Source of the DNA: Bacteroidia bacterium
GTDB lineage: Bacteria > Bacteroidota > Bacteroidia > UKL13-3
Direction: 5' to 3'
Assembly (NCBI GenBank): GCA_019454865.1
Contig: JACFNJ010000094.1
Coordinates: 1 to 9,488 of the forward strand
DNA: 9,488 bases
Position 1 is the stretch's first letter. The number at the start of each line of letters is the position of its first letter. Below are positions 1 through 6,336 of the stretch, in pieces. The notes under the pieces are model-generated. The model was not told where the DNA came from and did not search any database. It was given only the letters and a program-made list of their open reading frames with translations. Made by a program: the position numbers and the translations under genes.

Positions 1-2
1 CT

Positions 3-1376
3 TTTGGTGCTATGCAGGCTCAAACCTTTTCCGCACCAACTTTAGTTAATGGCACTCCGGCTAACATCCCAACTAAACAAGCTAAAAATCAGCAGTTAAA
101 CAAGGCTGGCGATGTAGCAGATTGGTATAGCCCAATTGATATGTGGTTTAAATCCCCAATAGGTGGTCAGTTTGAAACCAACCGTTTTGTAAACTTTTTA
201 ATACATGATTCACTTCCAAAATACATAAACAAGGATGGTGTAATGCGTTATGGTGCCGGCTCAACATCAATTGGTCAAGTTTTAGACCCAAAAGACAACT
301 TGATTGATGCTACAGACAACCCTGGTATTAAACTTTCGGGATATGTTAAATATACAGTAGATTCAATTGCATTTACTTATTTATACGTTAGAAATGCAGA
401 TTCAACCCAAAATGAATTAGAGCAAACCATACCAGTTTACGATACGTTGTTTGTAGCGTACTTTATGGGCTCACAAGTACAAAAAGATCCATTTTCAACA
501 ACTAACTTAGGTAATAATTCACGAGTTGGTTGGACTCCCGGTACAGTACGTATGCCAAGTAATGCATTTAAAATTGATACTTTAATTTTTGGACCTGGTA
601 CACAAGATTCTACCTTTGTTAATAACAACAATGGTTTTGAAAACAGTTGGAAATTAAAAGTAATGCGCTTACCTGCACCTGCAGGTATGAATGTTTCACC
701 TACTGTAAATCCAAATACTGGTAAAGTAACTAATGATTTAGTAGCTGCTACACTTACTTTCAAATCTGGTATTAAATCTATTCGTACAATTGATAGTTCA
801 GGTACATTATTACATGATACCGCAGTTATGATATACCAATTAGATCCAAATGTTACTCCATTACCTGCTGGTACACGCAGAACAAACTACTTTGGCTATT
901 TAATGTTCCAAAATGACCCAACAGAGTCAGGTATCACTTTAAAAAATGAAGCATACACCAATTCATTAATTGCATACCCTCGTTATGCGTATCCTACAAG
1001 TGGAAATGAAGCTTTAGGATATGTTCCTGGACATTTTTATAACACTCAAACCTTTATAGATTTAGATTTTCATTTAACTACTACTTCAGGTAATGTTGGT
1101 CTTGCAGATCATGAAATGGTTTCAATTGGTAGTGTATATCCAAACCCTGCAAATGATTTTACTTATGTAACTTTCAACACCAAAAAAGCAGCAAATGTTA
1201 CTGTATCGTTAACAAATATTATTGGTCAAGAAATTGCAACTTTAAATGCAGGCAAATTAGCAGCAGGAATTAACGAAGTTAAATTTAATTTAACCGGAAT
1301 AAAGGCTGGTGTATATTTTGTTAATGTTACATTAGATGGAGTTACTTCAACTAAAAAATTAACTATAACTGAATAA
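3..1376 (+). CDS. Secreted protein with C-terminal T9SS sorting domain (5' end outside window)
   Basis: The reading frame is open to the left edge (codons for F-G-A precede the first ATG at 12), and FGAMQAQ looks like the end of a signal peptide with cleavage near AQA/Q. The true start is therefore probably upstream and the ATG at 12 is internal. Counting from that ATG, residues about 371-454 form a type IX secretion type A sorting domain: the opening SVYPNPANDF, the central VSLTNIIGQEI, then GVYFVNV and a short Lys-containing tail ending KKLTITE. By family knowledge such proteins cross the inner membrane by Sec and the outer membrane by T9SS, and the domain is removed as the protein is attached to the surface or released. 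Residues about 10-365 are beta-rich, with many Thr, Asn and Gly, and I recognise no catalytic motif. Function unknown; extracellular or surface location is likely. A terminator follows at once. Confidence 0.88.
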   Translation, partial: FGAMQAQTFSAPTLVNGTPANIPTKQAKNQQLNKAGDVADWYSPIDMWFKSPIGGQFETNRFVNFLIHDSLPKYINKDGVMRYGAGSTSIGQVLDPKDNLIDATDNPGIKLSGYVKYTVDSIAFTYLYVRNADSTQNELEQTIPVYDTLFVAYFMGSQVQKDPFSTTNLGNNSRVGWTPGTVRMPSNAFKIDTLIFGPGTQDSTFVNNNNGFENSWKLKVMRLPAPAGMNVSPTVNPNTGKVTNDLVAATLTFKSGIKSIRTIDSSGTLLHDTAVMIYQLDPNVTPLPAGTRRTNYFGYLMFQNDPTESGITLKNEAYTNSLIAYPRYAYPTSGNEALGYVPGHFYNTQTFIDLDFHLTTTSGNVGLADHEMVSIGSVYPNPANDFTYVTFNTKKAANVTVSLTNIIGQEIATLNAGKLAAGINEVKFNLTGIKAGVYFVNVTLDGVTSTKKLTITE

Positions 1377-1397
1377 TTATATACTTAAACAATCTTT

Positions 1398-1430
1398 AAA
1401 AGCCTCGTAGTAAATACGGGGCTTTTTCTT
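1398..1430 (+). terminator. Rho-independent terminator of the T9SS-domain gene
   Basis: GCCTCGTA (1402-1409) pairs with TACGGGGC (1415-1422) over eight base pairs including one U-G wobble, around the loop GTAAA. A run of T follows and A residues flank the 5' side. It begins about 20 bases after the stop codon at 1376. Confidence 0.88.
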
Positions 1431-1461
1431 TTTATTTGTTTTATATTATTCATAAGTATTC

Positions 1462-2466
1462 ATGCCTAACTCATTTCCAATAAATAGAAAAACTATAGCA
1501 TTTATTGCACTAAATATTTTCGGTATATTTATTATCTATTCGTTAAAAGAATTTATAACCCCATTTTTAGGCGCATTAATGTTTTATGTTCTTTTTTTAC
1601 CTTTTATGGACTACTTAGTAATTAAAAGGAGATGGAAAGACAGTAGTGCTGCAATTGTAATTATTGCTATTTCTTTAGTTATCATTTTAATTCCTACACT
1701 GCTCACAACTAACCTACTTTATAATAAAATAACTTCCATTGTAAATAACCCTAATTCTTTTATTCACTCAATACAAGAAATTGACATACGAATAAGAGAA
1801 ATTACAGGGAGACAAATAATAACACCGGAAATAATCACAAAACTTCAAGAGAATATTAGCGTATATCTTCCAACTTTTTTAAATAAAGTTTTTTTGATTA
1901 TAGGAAATATCGCTATGATGTATTTCATGTTGTATTTTATGCTTGTTCAAAGAGAAAAAATGCAAGAAGAAGTGAAAAAATATTTGCCTTTTAAAGAAGA
2001 AAATCTTTCCATACTGGCAAAAGAATTAGAAACACAAACACAATCCAATGCCATTGCTGTTCCATTAATAGCAGTAATACAAGGTACGGCTGCCGGAATA
2101 GGATATTGGATTTTTGGGCTAAAAGAACCTCTATTCTGGGGAGTAATTACTGCATTTGTATCAATAATTCCGATTGCCGGAAGCACAATAATATGGGTTC
2201 CTGCAGCAATATTTATTATGATAACAGGTAATATATGGATGGGATTAGGACTTGTAGCTTATGGAACTATAGTTATTATTAATATTGATAACATTGCCCG
2301 ACTAACTATACAAAAGAAATTTGCAGATGTACATCCCATAATTACGGTTTTTGGTGTTATCATTGGTCTTAATTTGTTTGGTATTCCGGGTTTGATTTTC
2401 GGTCCTCTAATGCTTTCTTATTTCTTAATCTTTATAAAGATGTATAGAGATAAGCAAATTGAATAA
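1462..2466 (+). CDS. AI-2E family transporter (PerM/YdiK/TqsA type)
   Basis: This 334-residue integral inner-membrane protein has the usual length and topology of the AI-2E/PerM family. Hydrophobic segments lie at about 11-28, 31-50, 63-83 and 143-162. A soluble, amphipathic stretch (about 84-140) sits between the third and fourth segments, and a hydrophobic C-terminal half runs from about 197 to 327. Family signatures are visible: PIAGSTIIWVP at 237-247, and the C-terminal VHPIITVFGVIIGLNLFGI block followed by PGLIFGP (309-315). Characterised members export autoinducer-2 (TqsA) or act as Na+/H+ antiporters, so the substrate cannot be read from sequence. The ATG at 1462 is the first in frame and gives a normal N-terminus; I see no Shine-Dalgarno. 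A weak -7-like TTTATTTG lies at 1431-1438 without a clear -33 box. It stands between two terminators, so it is probably a single-gene unit. Confidence 0.9.
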   Translation: MPNSFPINRKTIAFIALNIFGIFIIYSLKEFITPFLGALMFYVLFLPFMDYLVIKRRWKDSSAAIVIIAISLVIILIPTLLTTNLLYNKITSIVNNPNSFIHSIQEIDIRIREITGRQIITPEIITKLQENISVYLPTFLNKVFLIIGNIAMMYFMLYFMLVQREKMQEEVKKYLPFKEENLSILAKELETQTQSNAIAVPLIAVIQGTAAGIGYWIFGLKEPLFWGVITAFVSIIPIAGSTIIWVPAAIFIMITGNIWMGLGLVAYGTIVIINIDNIARLTIQKKFADVHPIITVFGVIIGLNLFGIPGLIFGPLMLSYFLIFIKMYRDKQIE

Positions 2467-2475
2467 ATAAACGCA

Positions 2476-2509
2476 TAAAAACAAAAAGCCGAGTTAAAAA
2501 CTCAGCTTT
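2476..2509 (-). terminator. Terminator of tRNA-fMet (may also act on the + strand)
   Basis: Bases 2485-2495 and 2499-2509 form an inverted repeat around a three-base loop. Read on the - strand the stem is complete, with one U-G wobble, and is followed by TTTTTGTTTTT. Read on the + strand the same position is a C-A mismatch, and the T run downstream is only short. The structure therefore suits the tRNA better, though it could also help end the transporter transcript that stops at 2466. Confidence 0.8.
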
Positions 2510-2514
2510 ATTAG

Positions 2515-2586
<72 letters not shown>

Positions 2587-2686
2587 ATATATTTTTTAAC
2601 GTGTTTATTGACTCTAAGAACTTTCCTCAATAAACCACTTTCGCTTAATCAATCACAAATCGAATTAGATTTGACTTTAATACCGA

Positions 2687-2718
2687 TTTGGGAGTGCAAA
2701 TATAATGTACTTTCTTTG
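2687..2718 (+). promoter_or_regulatory. Possible era-der promoter overlapping the tRNA promoter
   Basis: On the + strand, TTTG (2687-2690), a 20-base spacer and TTTCTTTG (2711-2718) match the Bacteroidota promoter with one deviation (T for A at the second position of the -7 box). Initiation would fall near 2724, leaving only about ten bases before the era ATG, so the message would be almost leaderless. The element lies on top of the oppositely oriented tRNA-fMet promoter. Support is moderate because the -7 box is imperfect. Confidence 0.4.
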
Positions 2719-2727
2719 CAAAGCAAA
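2697..2727 (-). promoter_or_regulatory. Consensus Bacteroidota promoter for tRNA-fMet
   Basis: On the - strand, TTTG (2727-2724) is followed by 19 bases and then TATATTTG (2704-2697). This is an exact fit to the Bacteroidota primary sigma pattern TTTG-N19-TAnnTTTG. Transcription would start near 2690, giving a leader of about 100 bases before the mature tRNA 5' end at 2586, to be removed by RNase P. I saw no better - strand promoter closer to the tRNA. The -33 box ends six bases before the era start codon. Confidence 0.72.
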
Positions 2728-2732
2728 TTTTT

Positions 2733-3620
2733 ATGAATCATAAATCAGGTTTTGTAAGTATAATAGGACGACCAAATGTAGGTAAGTCCACGTTAATGAA
2801 CGCCTTAGTAGGTGAAAGAATTTCTATTATTACACCCAAAGTACAAACAACTCGGCATAGAATAATGGGAATTCTTAATGCTCCGGAGTATCAAATTGTG
2901 TTTAGCGATACACCCGGTATTATTGAACCCAAGTATAAATTACACAGTTCAATGATGGATTTTGTTAACCAAAGTTTACAAGATGCCGATTTAGTTATTT
3001 TTATTACCGATAGCCAAGAAGAAAAGCCAGAGGATGAAAGTATTTATGAAAGGTTACGATTAATTAATAAACCAATTTTGGTATTATTAAATAAAATTGA
3101 TTTGCTTGAAAACAACAAGGCTGTTGAAGAAAAAGTTACTTTCTTAAAAAATAAAATTAATGCTCTCAATATTATTCCTGTTTCGGCTTTAAATAAATTT
3201 GGGTTGAATAATATTTTGTCAGAAATTTTAAAAAACATTCCAATTAATCCACCTTATTTCCCTAAAGACCAAATAACTGATAAAAGCGAACGATTTATAG
3301 CTTCTGAAATTATTCGTGAAAAGATTTTAATGCGCTATAAAGAAGAAATTCCATACAGCGTTCAGGTAGATGTAGTTGAATTTAAAGAAGAAGAAAAACT
3401 GATTAGAATTAGTGCTGAGATTTATGTAATGCGCGATTCACAAAAACAAATATTAATAGGCAAAGGTGGTATTGCACTTAAAAATGTAGGTATTGCTGCA
3501 CGCAGAGAACTTGAACAGTTTTTTAGGAAACAAGTTTTTCTAAAAACATTTGTTAAAGTAAAAGAAAATTGGAGAGACAGTGATAAACTTTTAAAGCAGT
3601 TTGGTTATAAAGAAGAATAA
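2733..3620 (+). CDS. era: GTPase Era, 16S rRNA/30S assembly factor
   Basis: This protein has the usual Era length (295 residues) and two-domain layout. The GTPase domain shows G1 GRPNVGKS (12-19), the switch I segment VQTTRHR (37-43), G3 DTPG (59-62), G4 NKID (120-123) and G5 VSAL (150-153). The C-terminal type II KH domain includes ILIGKGG (240-246) and the ending VKENWRDSDKLLKQFGY. By family knowledge Era binds the 3' end of 16S rRNA through the KH domain, promotes late 30S maturation, and couples ribosome assembly to cell-cycle progress. The ATG at 2733 puts the P-loop at the normal distance from the N-terminus; no Shine-Dalgarno precedes it. The gene lies 11 bases before der, a pairing that suggests one transcript for two assembly GTPases. 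No key residue is missing. Confidence 0.97.
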   Translation: MNHKSGFVSIIGRPNVGKSTLMNALVGERISIITPKVQTTRHRIMGILNAPEYQIVFSDTPGIIEPKYKLHSSMMDFVNQSLQDADLVIFITDSQEEKPEDESIYERLRLINKPILVLLNKIDLLENNKAVEEKVTFLKNKINALNIIPVSALNKFGLNNILSEILKNIPINPPYFPKDQITDKSERFIASEIIREKILMRYKEEIPYSVQVDVVEFKEEEKLIRISAEIYVMRDSQKQILIGKGGIALKNVGIAARRELEQFFRKQVFLKTFVKVKENWRDSDKLLKQFGYKEE

Positions 3621-3631
3621 ATAAAAACAGT

Positions 3632-5029
3632 ATGGGTAATATAGTTGCAATTGTAGGGCGACCAAATGTTGGAAAATCAACATTGTTTAATCGATTAGTG
3701 GGACAAAGAAAGGCTATTGTTGATGACTTTTCAGGTGTTACTCGTGATAGACACTATGGCGAAGTTGAGTGGTGCGGTAAATATTTCAATATTATTGATA
3801 CCGGTGGATATGTTACCAACAGTGATGATGTATTTGAATCTGCAATACGTAATCAAGTTAAAATTGCTATTGATGAAGCAGACATTTTACTTTTTATGGT
3901 TGATGTAAGCACAGGCATAACTGGATTGGACACAGAGTTTGCAAATCTTTTACGAAGAACAAAAAAACCAGTTTTTGTGGTAGTAAATAAAGTTGATAAT
4001 AGCCAACGAATGTTTGATGCAAATGAGTTTTACGGATTAGGATTTGACAAGCTTTATACCTTATCATCAATAAGTGGTAGTGGAACTGGAGAACTATTGG
4101 ATGATATTTTAAAGAATTTAACTCCAATTGAAAAGCATGAAAATGAAAAAACAATAGAACATAAAAATGATGAAGATGATGTAACATTTGACGAAGACGG
4201 GAATATTATTGATGAAGAATTTACAACAAATGACGAAAACTATTTACCCAAAATAGCAATTGTAGGACGACCAAATGTTGGAAAATCATCTTTAGTAAAT
4301 GCTTTGCTCGGAGAGGAACGAAACATCGTTACTGAAATTGCAGGAACTACAAGAGATACAATTGATACCTTATACAATGCATACAATCACAAATTTATTT
4401 TAGTAGATACAGCAGGTATTCGTAAAAAGTCGAAAGTAAAAGAAGATATTGAATTTTACTCGGTTATGCGATCTATCAATGCTCTTGAAAATTGTGATGT
4501 TGCAATATTAGTTATTGATGCAACAGTAGGTTTAGATTCGCAAGACATGAATTTGGTAAACTTGGCAATCAAAAACGGAAAAGGTCTTGTGGTAGTAGTG
4601 AATAAATGGGACTTAATAGAAAAAGACCATAAAACAGCAAAAGCATTTGAAACCATTATCAAAGATAAAATGAAACCTTTTGATGATGTACCAATTATAT
4701 TTACTTCTGCCATTGAAAAACAAAGAATACATAAGCTTGTTGAAATAGGATTAGGTGTATATGAGAATAGAAAGAAAAGAATACCTACACATCAATTGAA
4801 TGAAGTAATGCTTGAAATAATTGAACACTATCCTCCTCCATCAATAAAAGGAAAGTATGTTAAAATAAAATTTGTAGTACAATTACCCGGCAGAAGTCCA
4901 AAATTTGCTTTTTTCTGCAATTTACCGCAATATGTAACAGACAGCTACAAACGATTCTTAGAAAACAAGATTAGAGATAATTTTGATTTTAAAGGAGTAC
5001 CTATTGTAATTTATATGAGAAAAAAGTAA
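3632..5029 (+). CDS. der: Ribosome assembly GTPase Der (EngA), double GTPase domain
   Basis: Der is the GTPase with two tandem G domains, needed for late 50S assembly. Domain 1 has GRPNVGKS (9-16), DTGG (56-59) and NKVD (119-122). Domain 2 has GRPNVGKS (212-219), DTAG (259-262) followed by the basic IRKKSKVK, and NKWD (324-327). The C-terminal KH-like domain (about 375-465) contains HYPPPSIKGKYVKIKF and the LPGRSPKFAFFCN block, and the protein ends in a basic tail. Length (465) is normal for the family. The linker between the G domains (about 167-203) is strikingly acidic, rich in Glu and Asp. The two P-loops are encoded by nearly identical DNA (see findings). The start ATG at 3632 follows era by 11 bases with no promoter or terminator between. 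The stop is followed within eight bases by the promoter of the next gene. Confidence 0.97.
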   Translation: MGNIVAIVGRPNVGKSTLFNRLVGQRKAIVDDFSGVTRDRHYGEVEWCGKYFNIIDTGGYVTNSDDVFESAIRNQVKIAIDEADILLFMVDVSTGITGLDTEFANLLRRTKKPVFVVVNKVDNSQRMFDANEFYGLGFDKLYTLSSISGSGTGELLDDILKNLTPIEKHENEKTIEHKNDEDDVTFDEDGNIIDEEFTTNDENYLPKIAIVGRPNVGKSSLVNALLGEERNIVTEIAGTTRDTIDTLYNAYNHKFILVDTAGIRKKSKVKEDIEFYSVMRSINALENCDVAILVIDATVGLDSQDMNLVNLAIKNGKGLVVVVNKWDLIEKDHKTAKAFETIIKDKMKPFDDVPIIFTSAIEKQRIHKLVEIGLGVYENRKKRIPTHQLNEVMLEIIEHYPPPSIKGKYVKIKFVVQLPGRSPKFAFFCNLPQYVTDSYKRFLENKIRDNFDFKGVPIVIYMRKK

Positions 5030-5036
5030 AAAAAAA

Positions 5037-5066
5037 TTGTTTGAAATAAAATATGATATATATTTG
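5037..5066 (+). promoter_or_regulatory. Consensus promoter of the small lipoprotein gene
   Basis: TTG (5037-5039), a 19-base spacer and TATATTTG (5059-5066) fit the Bacteroidota promoter pattern. Initiation near 5072 gives a leader of about 28 bases before the ATG at 5100. The element starts eight bases after the der stop codon. Confidence 0.75.
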
Positions 5067-5099
5067 CAACCGATTTTAATCAAGAAAAACAAAAACACA

Positions 5100-5345
5100 A
5101 TGAAAAAAGTATTATCAATTGTAGCCGCTTCTGCTATTTTCGCAATAGTAGCTTGTGGTCCTTCAGCTGACGAAAAAGCTAAAGCTGAACAAGCAAAACT
5201 TGACTCTATCGAGCAACAACGTATTGCTGACTCTACATTACAAGCACAAGAAGCTGCAATGAGTGCTCCTGCTGACACTACAGCTGTTTCTGCTGACTCT
5301 ACAGCAGCTACAACTACTACAACAGAAGCACCTGCTACTAAGTAA
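5100..5345 (+). CDS. Small predicted lipoprotein, 81 residues
   Basis: The protein starts at MKKVLSIVAASAIFAIVAC: two lysines, a hydrophobic core and a lipobox IVAC with Cys19 as the lipidated residue, so it should be a signal-peptidase-II lipoprotein of the envelope. The mature part has a charged, probably helical segment (about 23-54, rich in Ala, Lys, Glu, Gln). A low-complexity tail of Ala, Thr, Ser and Pro follows (55-80), ending in Lys81. An open frame reaches back to a TTG at 5037, but the promoter at 5037-5066 and the signal peptide fix the start at ATG 5100. All five Asp codons are GAC, unlike the GAT-rich neighbours, and GCT, ACT and TCT dominate, as in highly expressed genes. It is flanked by its own promoter and terminator, so it is a single-gene unit. 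I recognise no named family; function unknown. Confidence 0.87.
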   Translation: MKKVLSIVAASAIFAIVACGPSADEKAKAEQAKLDSIEQQRIADSTLQAQEAAMSAPADTTAVSADSTAATTTTTEAPATK

Positions 5346-5365
5346 TCCTAAATTTTAAAAACATT

Positions 5366-5397
5366 TAAAAAAATCCCGCCAAGTGCGGGATTTTTTT
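5366..5397 (+). terminator. Strong terminator after the lipoprotein gene
   Basis: ATCCCGC (5373-5379) pairs with GCGGGAT (5385-5391) around the loop CAAGT. The stem is extended by flanking A and T runs and ends in seven T. It separates the lipoprotein transcript from rpmH. Confidence 0.93.
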
Positions 5398-5407
5398 ATA
5401 AACATAA

Positions 5408-5438
5408 TTTGTGATTTATTTAAAAAACTATATTTTTG
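5408..5438 (+). promoter_or_regulatory. Consensus promoter of rpmH-rnpA-yidD
   Basis: TTTG (5408-5411), a 19-base spacer and TATTTTTG (5431-5438) match the Bacteroidota promoter exactly. Initiation near 5445 gives a leader of about 20 bases before the rpmH ATG. It is the only strong promoter seen before the three-gene unit. Confidence 0.78.
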
Positions 5439-5463
5439 CAGTCCTTTAAAATAAATAAGCGAC

Positions 5464-5628
5464 ATGACTACTAAGAGAACATATCAACCGTCAAATCGTA
5501 AGAGAAGAAACAAACACGGTTTCAGAGAAAGAATGGCTACTGCTGCCGGACGTAAAGTATTAAATGCTCGCAGAGCACACGGACGGAAGAAATTAACCGT
5601 TTCGGATGAAAAGCGTCACAAAAGATAA
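5464..5628 (+). CDS. rpmH: 50S ribosomal protein bL34
   Basis: This 54-residue, very basic protein is easily missed because of its size. It begins MTTKRTYQPSNRKRRNKHGF and continues with RERMATAAGRKVLNARRAHGRKKLTV. These are the conserved bL34 blocks (KRTYQPS, HGFR.RM.T..GR.VL..RR..GR..L). The C-terminus SDEKRHKR is slightly longer than in E. coli (46 residues), as in many Bacteroidota. It is a structural protein of the large ribosomal subunit, buried among 23S rRNA helices. It heads the conserved order rpmH-rnpA-yidD and sits behind a consensus promoter. The gap to rnpA is 34 bases with no terminator, so the three genes are probably co-transcribed. Confidence 0.98.
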   Translation: MTTKRTYQPSNRKRRNKHGFRERMATAAGRKVLNARRAHGRKKLTVSDEKRHKR

Positions 5629-5662
5629 TTCTTCAAAACAAATGCATAATTCTTTTGTGTAA

Positions 5663-6061
5663 ATGGGTACACTCCGTTTTCATAAATCCGAGCGTTTATG
5701 CAATAAAAATTTAATAAACAAAGTATTCAGCAAAGGAAACTGTGTGATATACCAGTTTCCTTTGTGCATTAATTGGGTAGAGGTTCCGCTTGACAGCTTT
5801 GAAGCACAAGCACAAGTTGTAATTTCAGTATCTAAACGATCATTCCCAAAAGCTGCTTCCAGAAATAGAATTAAACGACAAATACGTGAGGCATATCGAT
5901 TAAACAAATATTTACTTTTGACATCATTAAAGAATGAAAATAAAAAAATTGTATTTTCAATTTCTTATCAAAGTAAAGCAAATTCAAAATATGAGCAAAT
6001 TCAGAATAGTTTAATTAAATTGTTCAAAAAAATTAATGGGGATATTCAAAAAAATATTTAG
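5663..6061 (+). CDS. rnpA: Ribonuclease P protein component
   Basis: RnpA (132 residues, normal length) is the protein subunit that helps the RNase P RNA bind precursor tRNA and remove the 5' leader. Visible signatures are the N-terminal FHKSERLCNKNLINKVFSKG (6-25), and the RNR helix SRNRIKRQIREAYR (66-79) preceded by VISVSKRSFPKAA (53-65); this is the most conserved RNA-contacting part of the family. Start at ATG 5663 is the only reasonable one and gives the normal distance to the KSERL motif. It follows rpmH directly, as in most bacteria, and its last 26 bases overlap yidD in another frame. Its likely substrates include the tRNA-fMet precursor encoded in this window, which is predicted to have a long 5' leader. 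Confidence 0.95.
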   Translation: MGTLRFHKSERLCNKNLINKVFSKGNCVIYQFPLCINWVEVPLDSFEAQAQVVISVSKRSFPKAASRNRIKRQIREAYRLNKYLLLTSLKNENKKIVFSISYQSKANSKYEQIQNSLIKLFKKINGDIQKNI

Positions 6062-6266
6062 TGCTCCTTTTATATTATTAATACGAGGATACCAACTATT
6101 AATTTCTCCGTACATACCTAATGCTTGTCGTTTTACACCTACTTGCTCGCAATACACATTAGAAGCATTGAAAAAATATGGACCGATAAAAGGCTTATGG
6201 TTAGGCATTAAACGTGTATCAAGCTGCCATCCTTGGGGCAAACATGGACATGACCCAGTACCTTAA
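6036..6266 (+). CDS. yidD: Membrane protein insertion efficiency factor YidD
   Basis: The 76-residue product matches the YidD family over its whole length. An N-terminal amphipathic or hydrophobic stretch (about 8-23, FSAPFILLIRGYQLLI) is followed by ISPYIPNACRFTPTCSQY (23-40), EALKKYGPIKGLWLGIKR (43-60) and SSCHPWGKHGHDPVP (62-76). The three conserved cysteines are present (31, 37, 64). YidD is a small inner-membrane-associated protein thought to assist insertion of membrane proteins with YidC; the mechanism is not settled. The start at 6036 lies inside rnpA, overlapping it by 26 bases, which suggests translational coupling. Unlike the textbook order, yidC does not follow; an S41 protease gene does, 70 bases downstream. 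Confidence 0.95.
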   Translation: MGIFKKIFSAPFILLIRGYQLLISPYIPNACRFTPTCSQYTLEALKKYGPIKGLWLGIKRVSSCHPWGKHGHDPVP

Positions 6267-6336
6267 TTTTTTATAAATGAATATCATATTACTCAAACAA
6301 AATAGTATTGTTGTATAAACTTTCTTGTTTTATCTG

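Noticed and set aside
12..14. ATG at 12 as the true start of the T9SS-domain gene
   Set aside because: The frame stays open upstream, and the residues around this ATG look like the end of a signal peptide rather than its start.
3894..4187. 97-codon open frame on the - strand within der
   Set aside because: It lies inside a well-supported der domain; its His/Leu/Phe-rich product looks like antisense of acidic codons and has no recognisable motif.
5037..5099. TTG 5037 as start of the lipoprotein gene
   Set aside because: It would place 21 residues before a clear lipoprotein signal peptide, and the region holds the promoter.
4958..5278. 106-codon open frame on the - strand across the lipoprotein gene
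   Set aside because: It is antisense to the signal peptide, promoter and der end, all well supported on the + strand. Its Cys/Ala/Ser-rich product mirrors GCT/GCA repeats.
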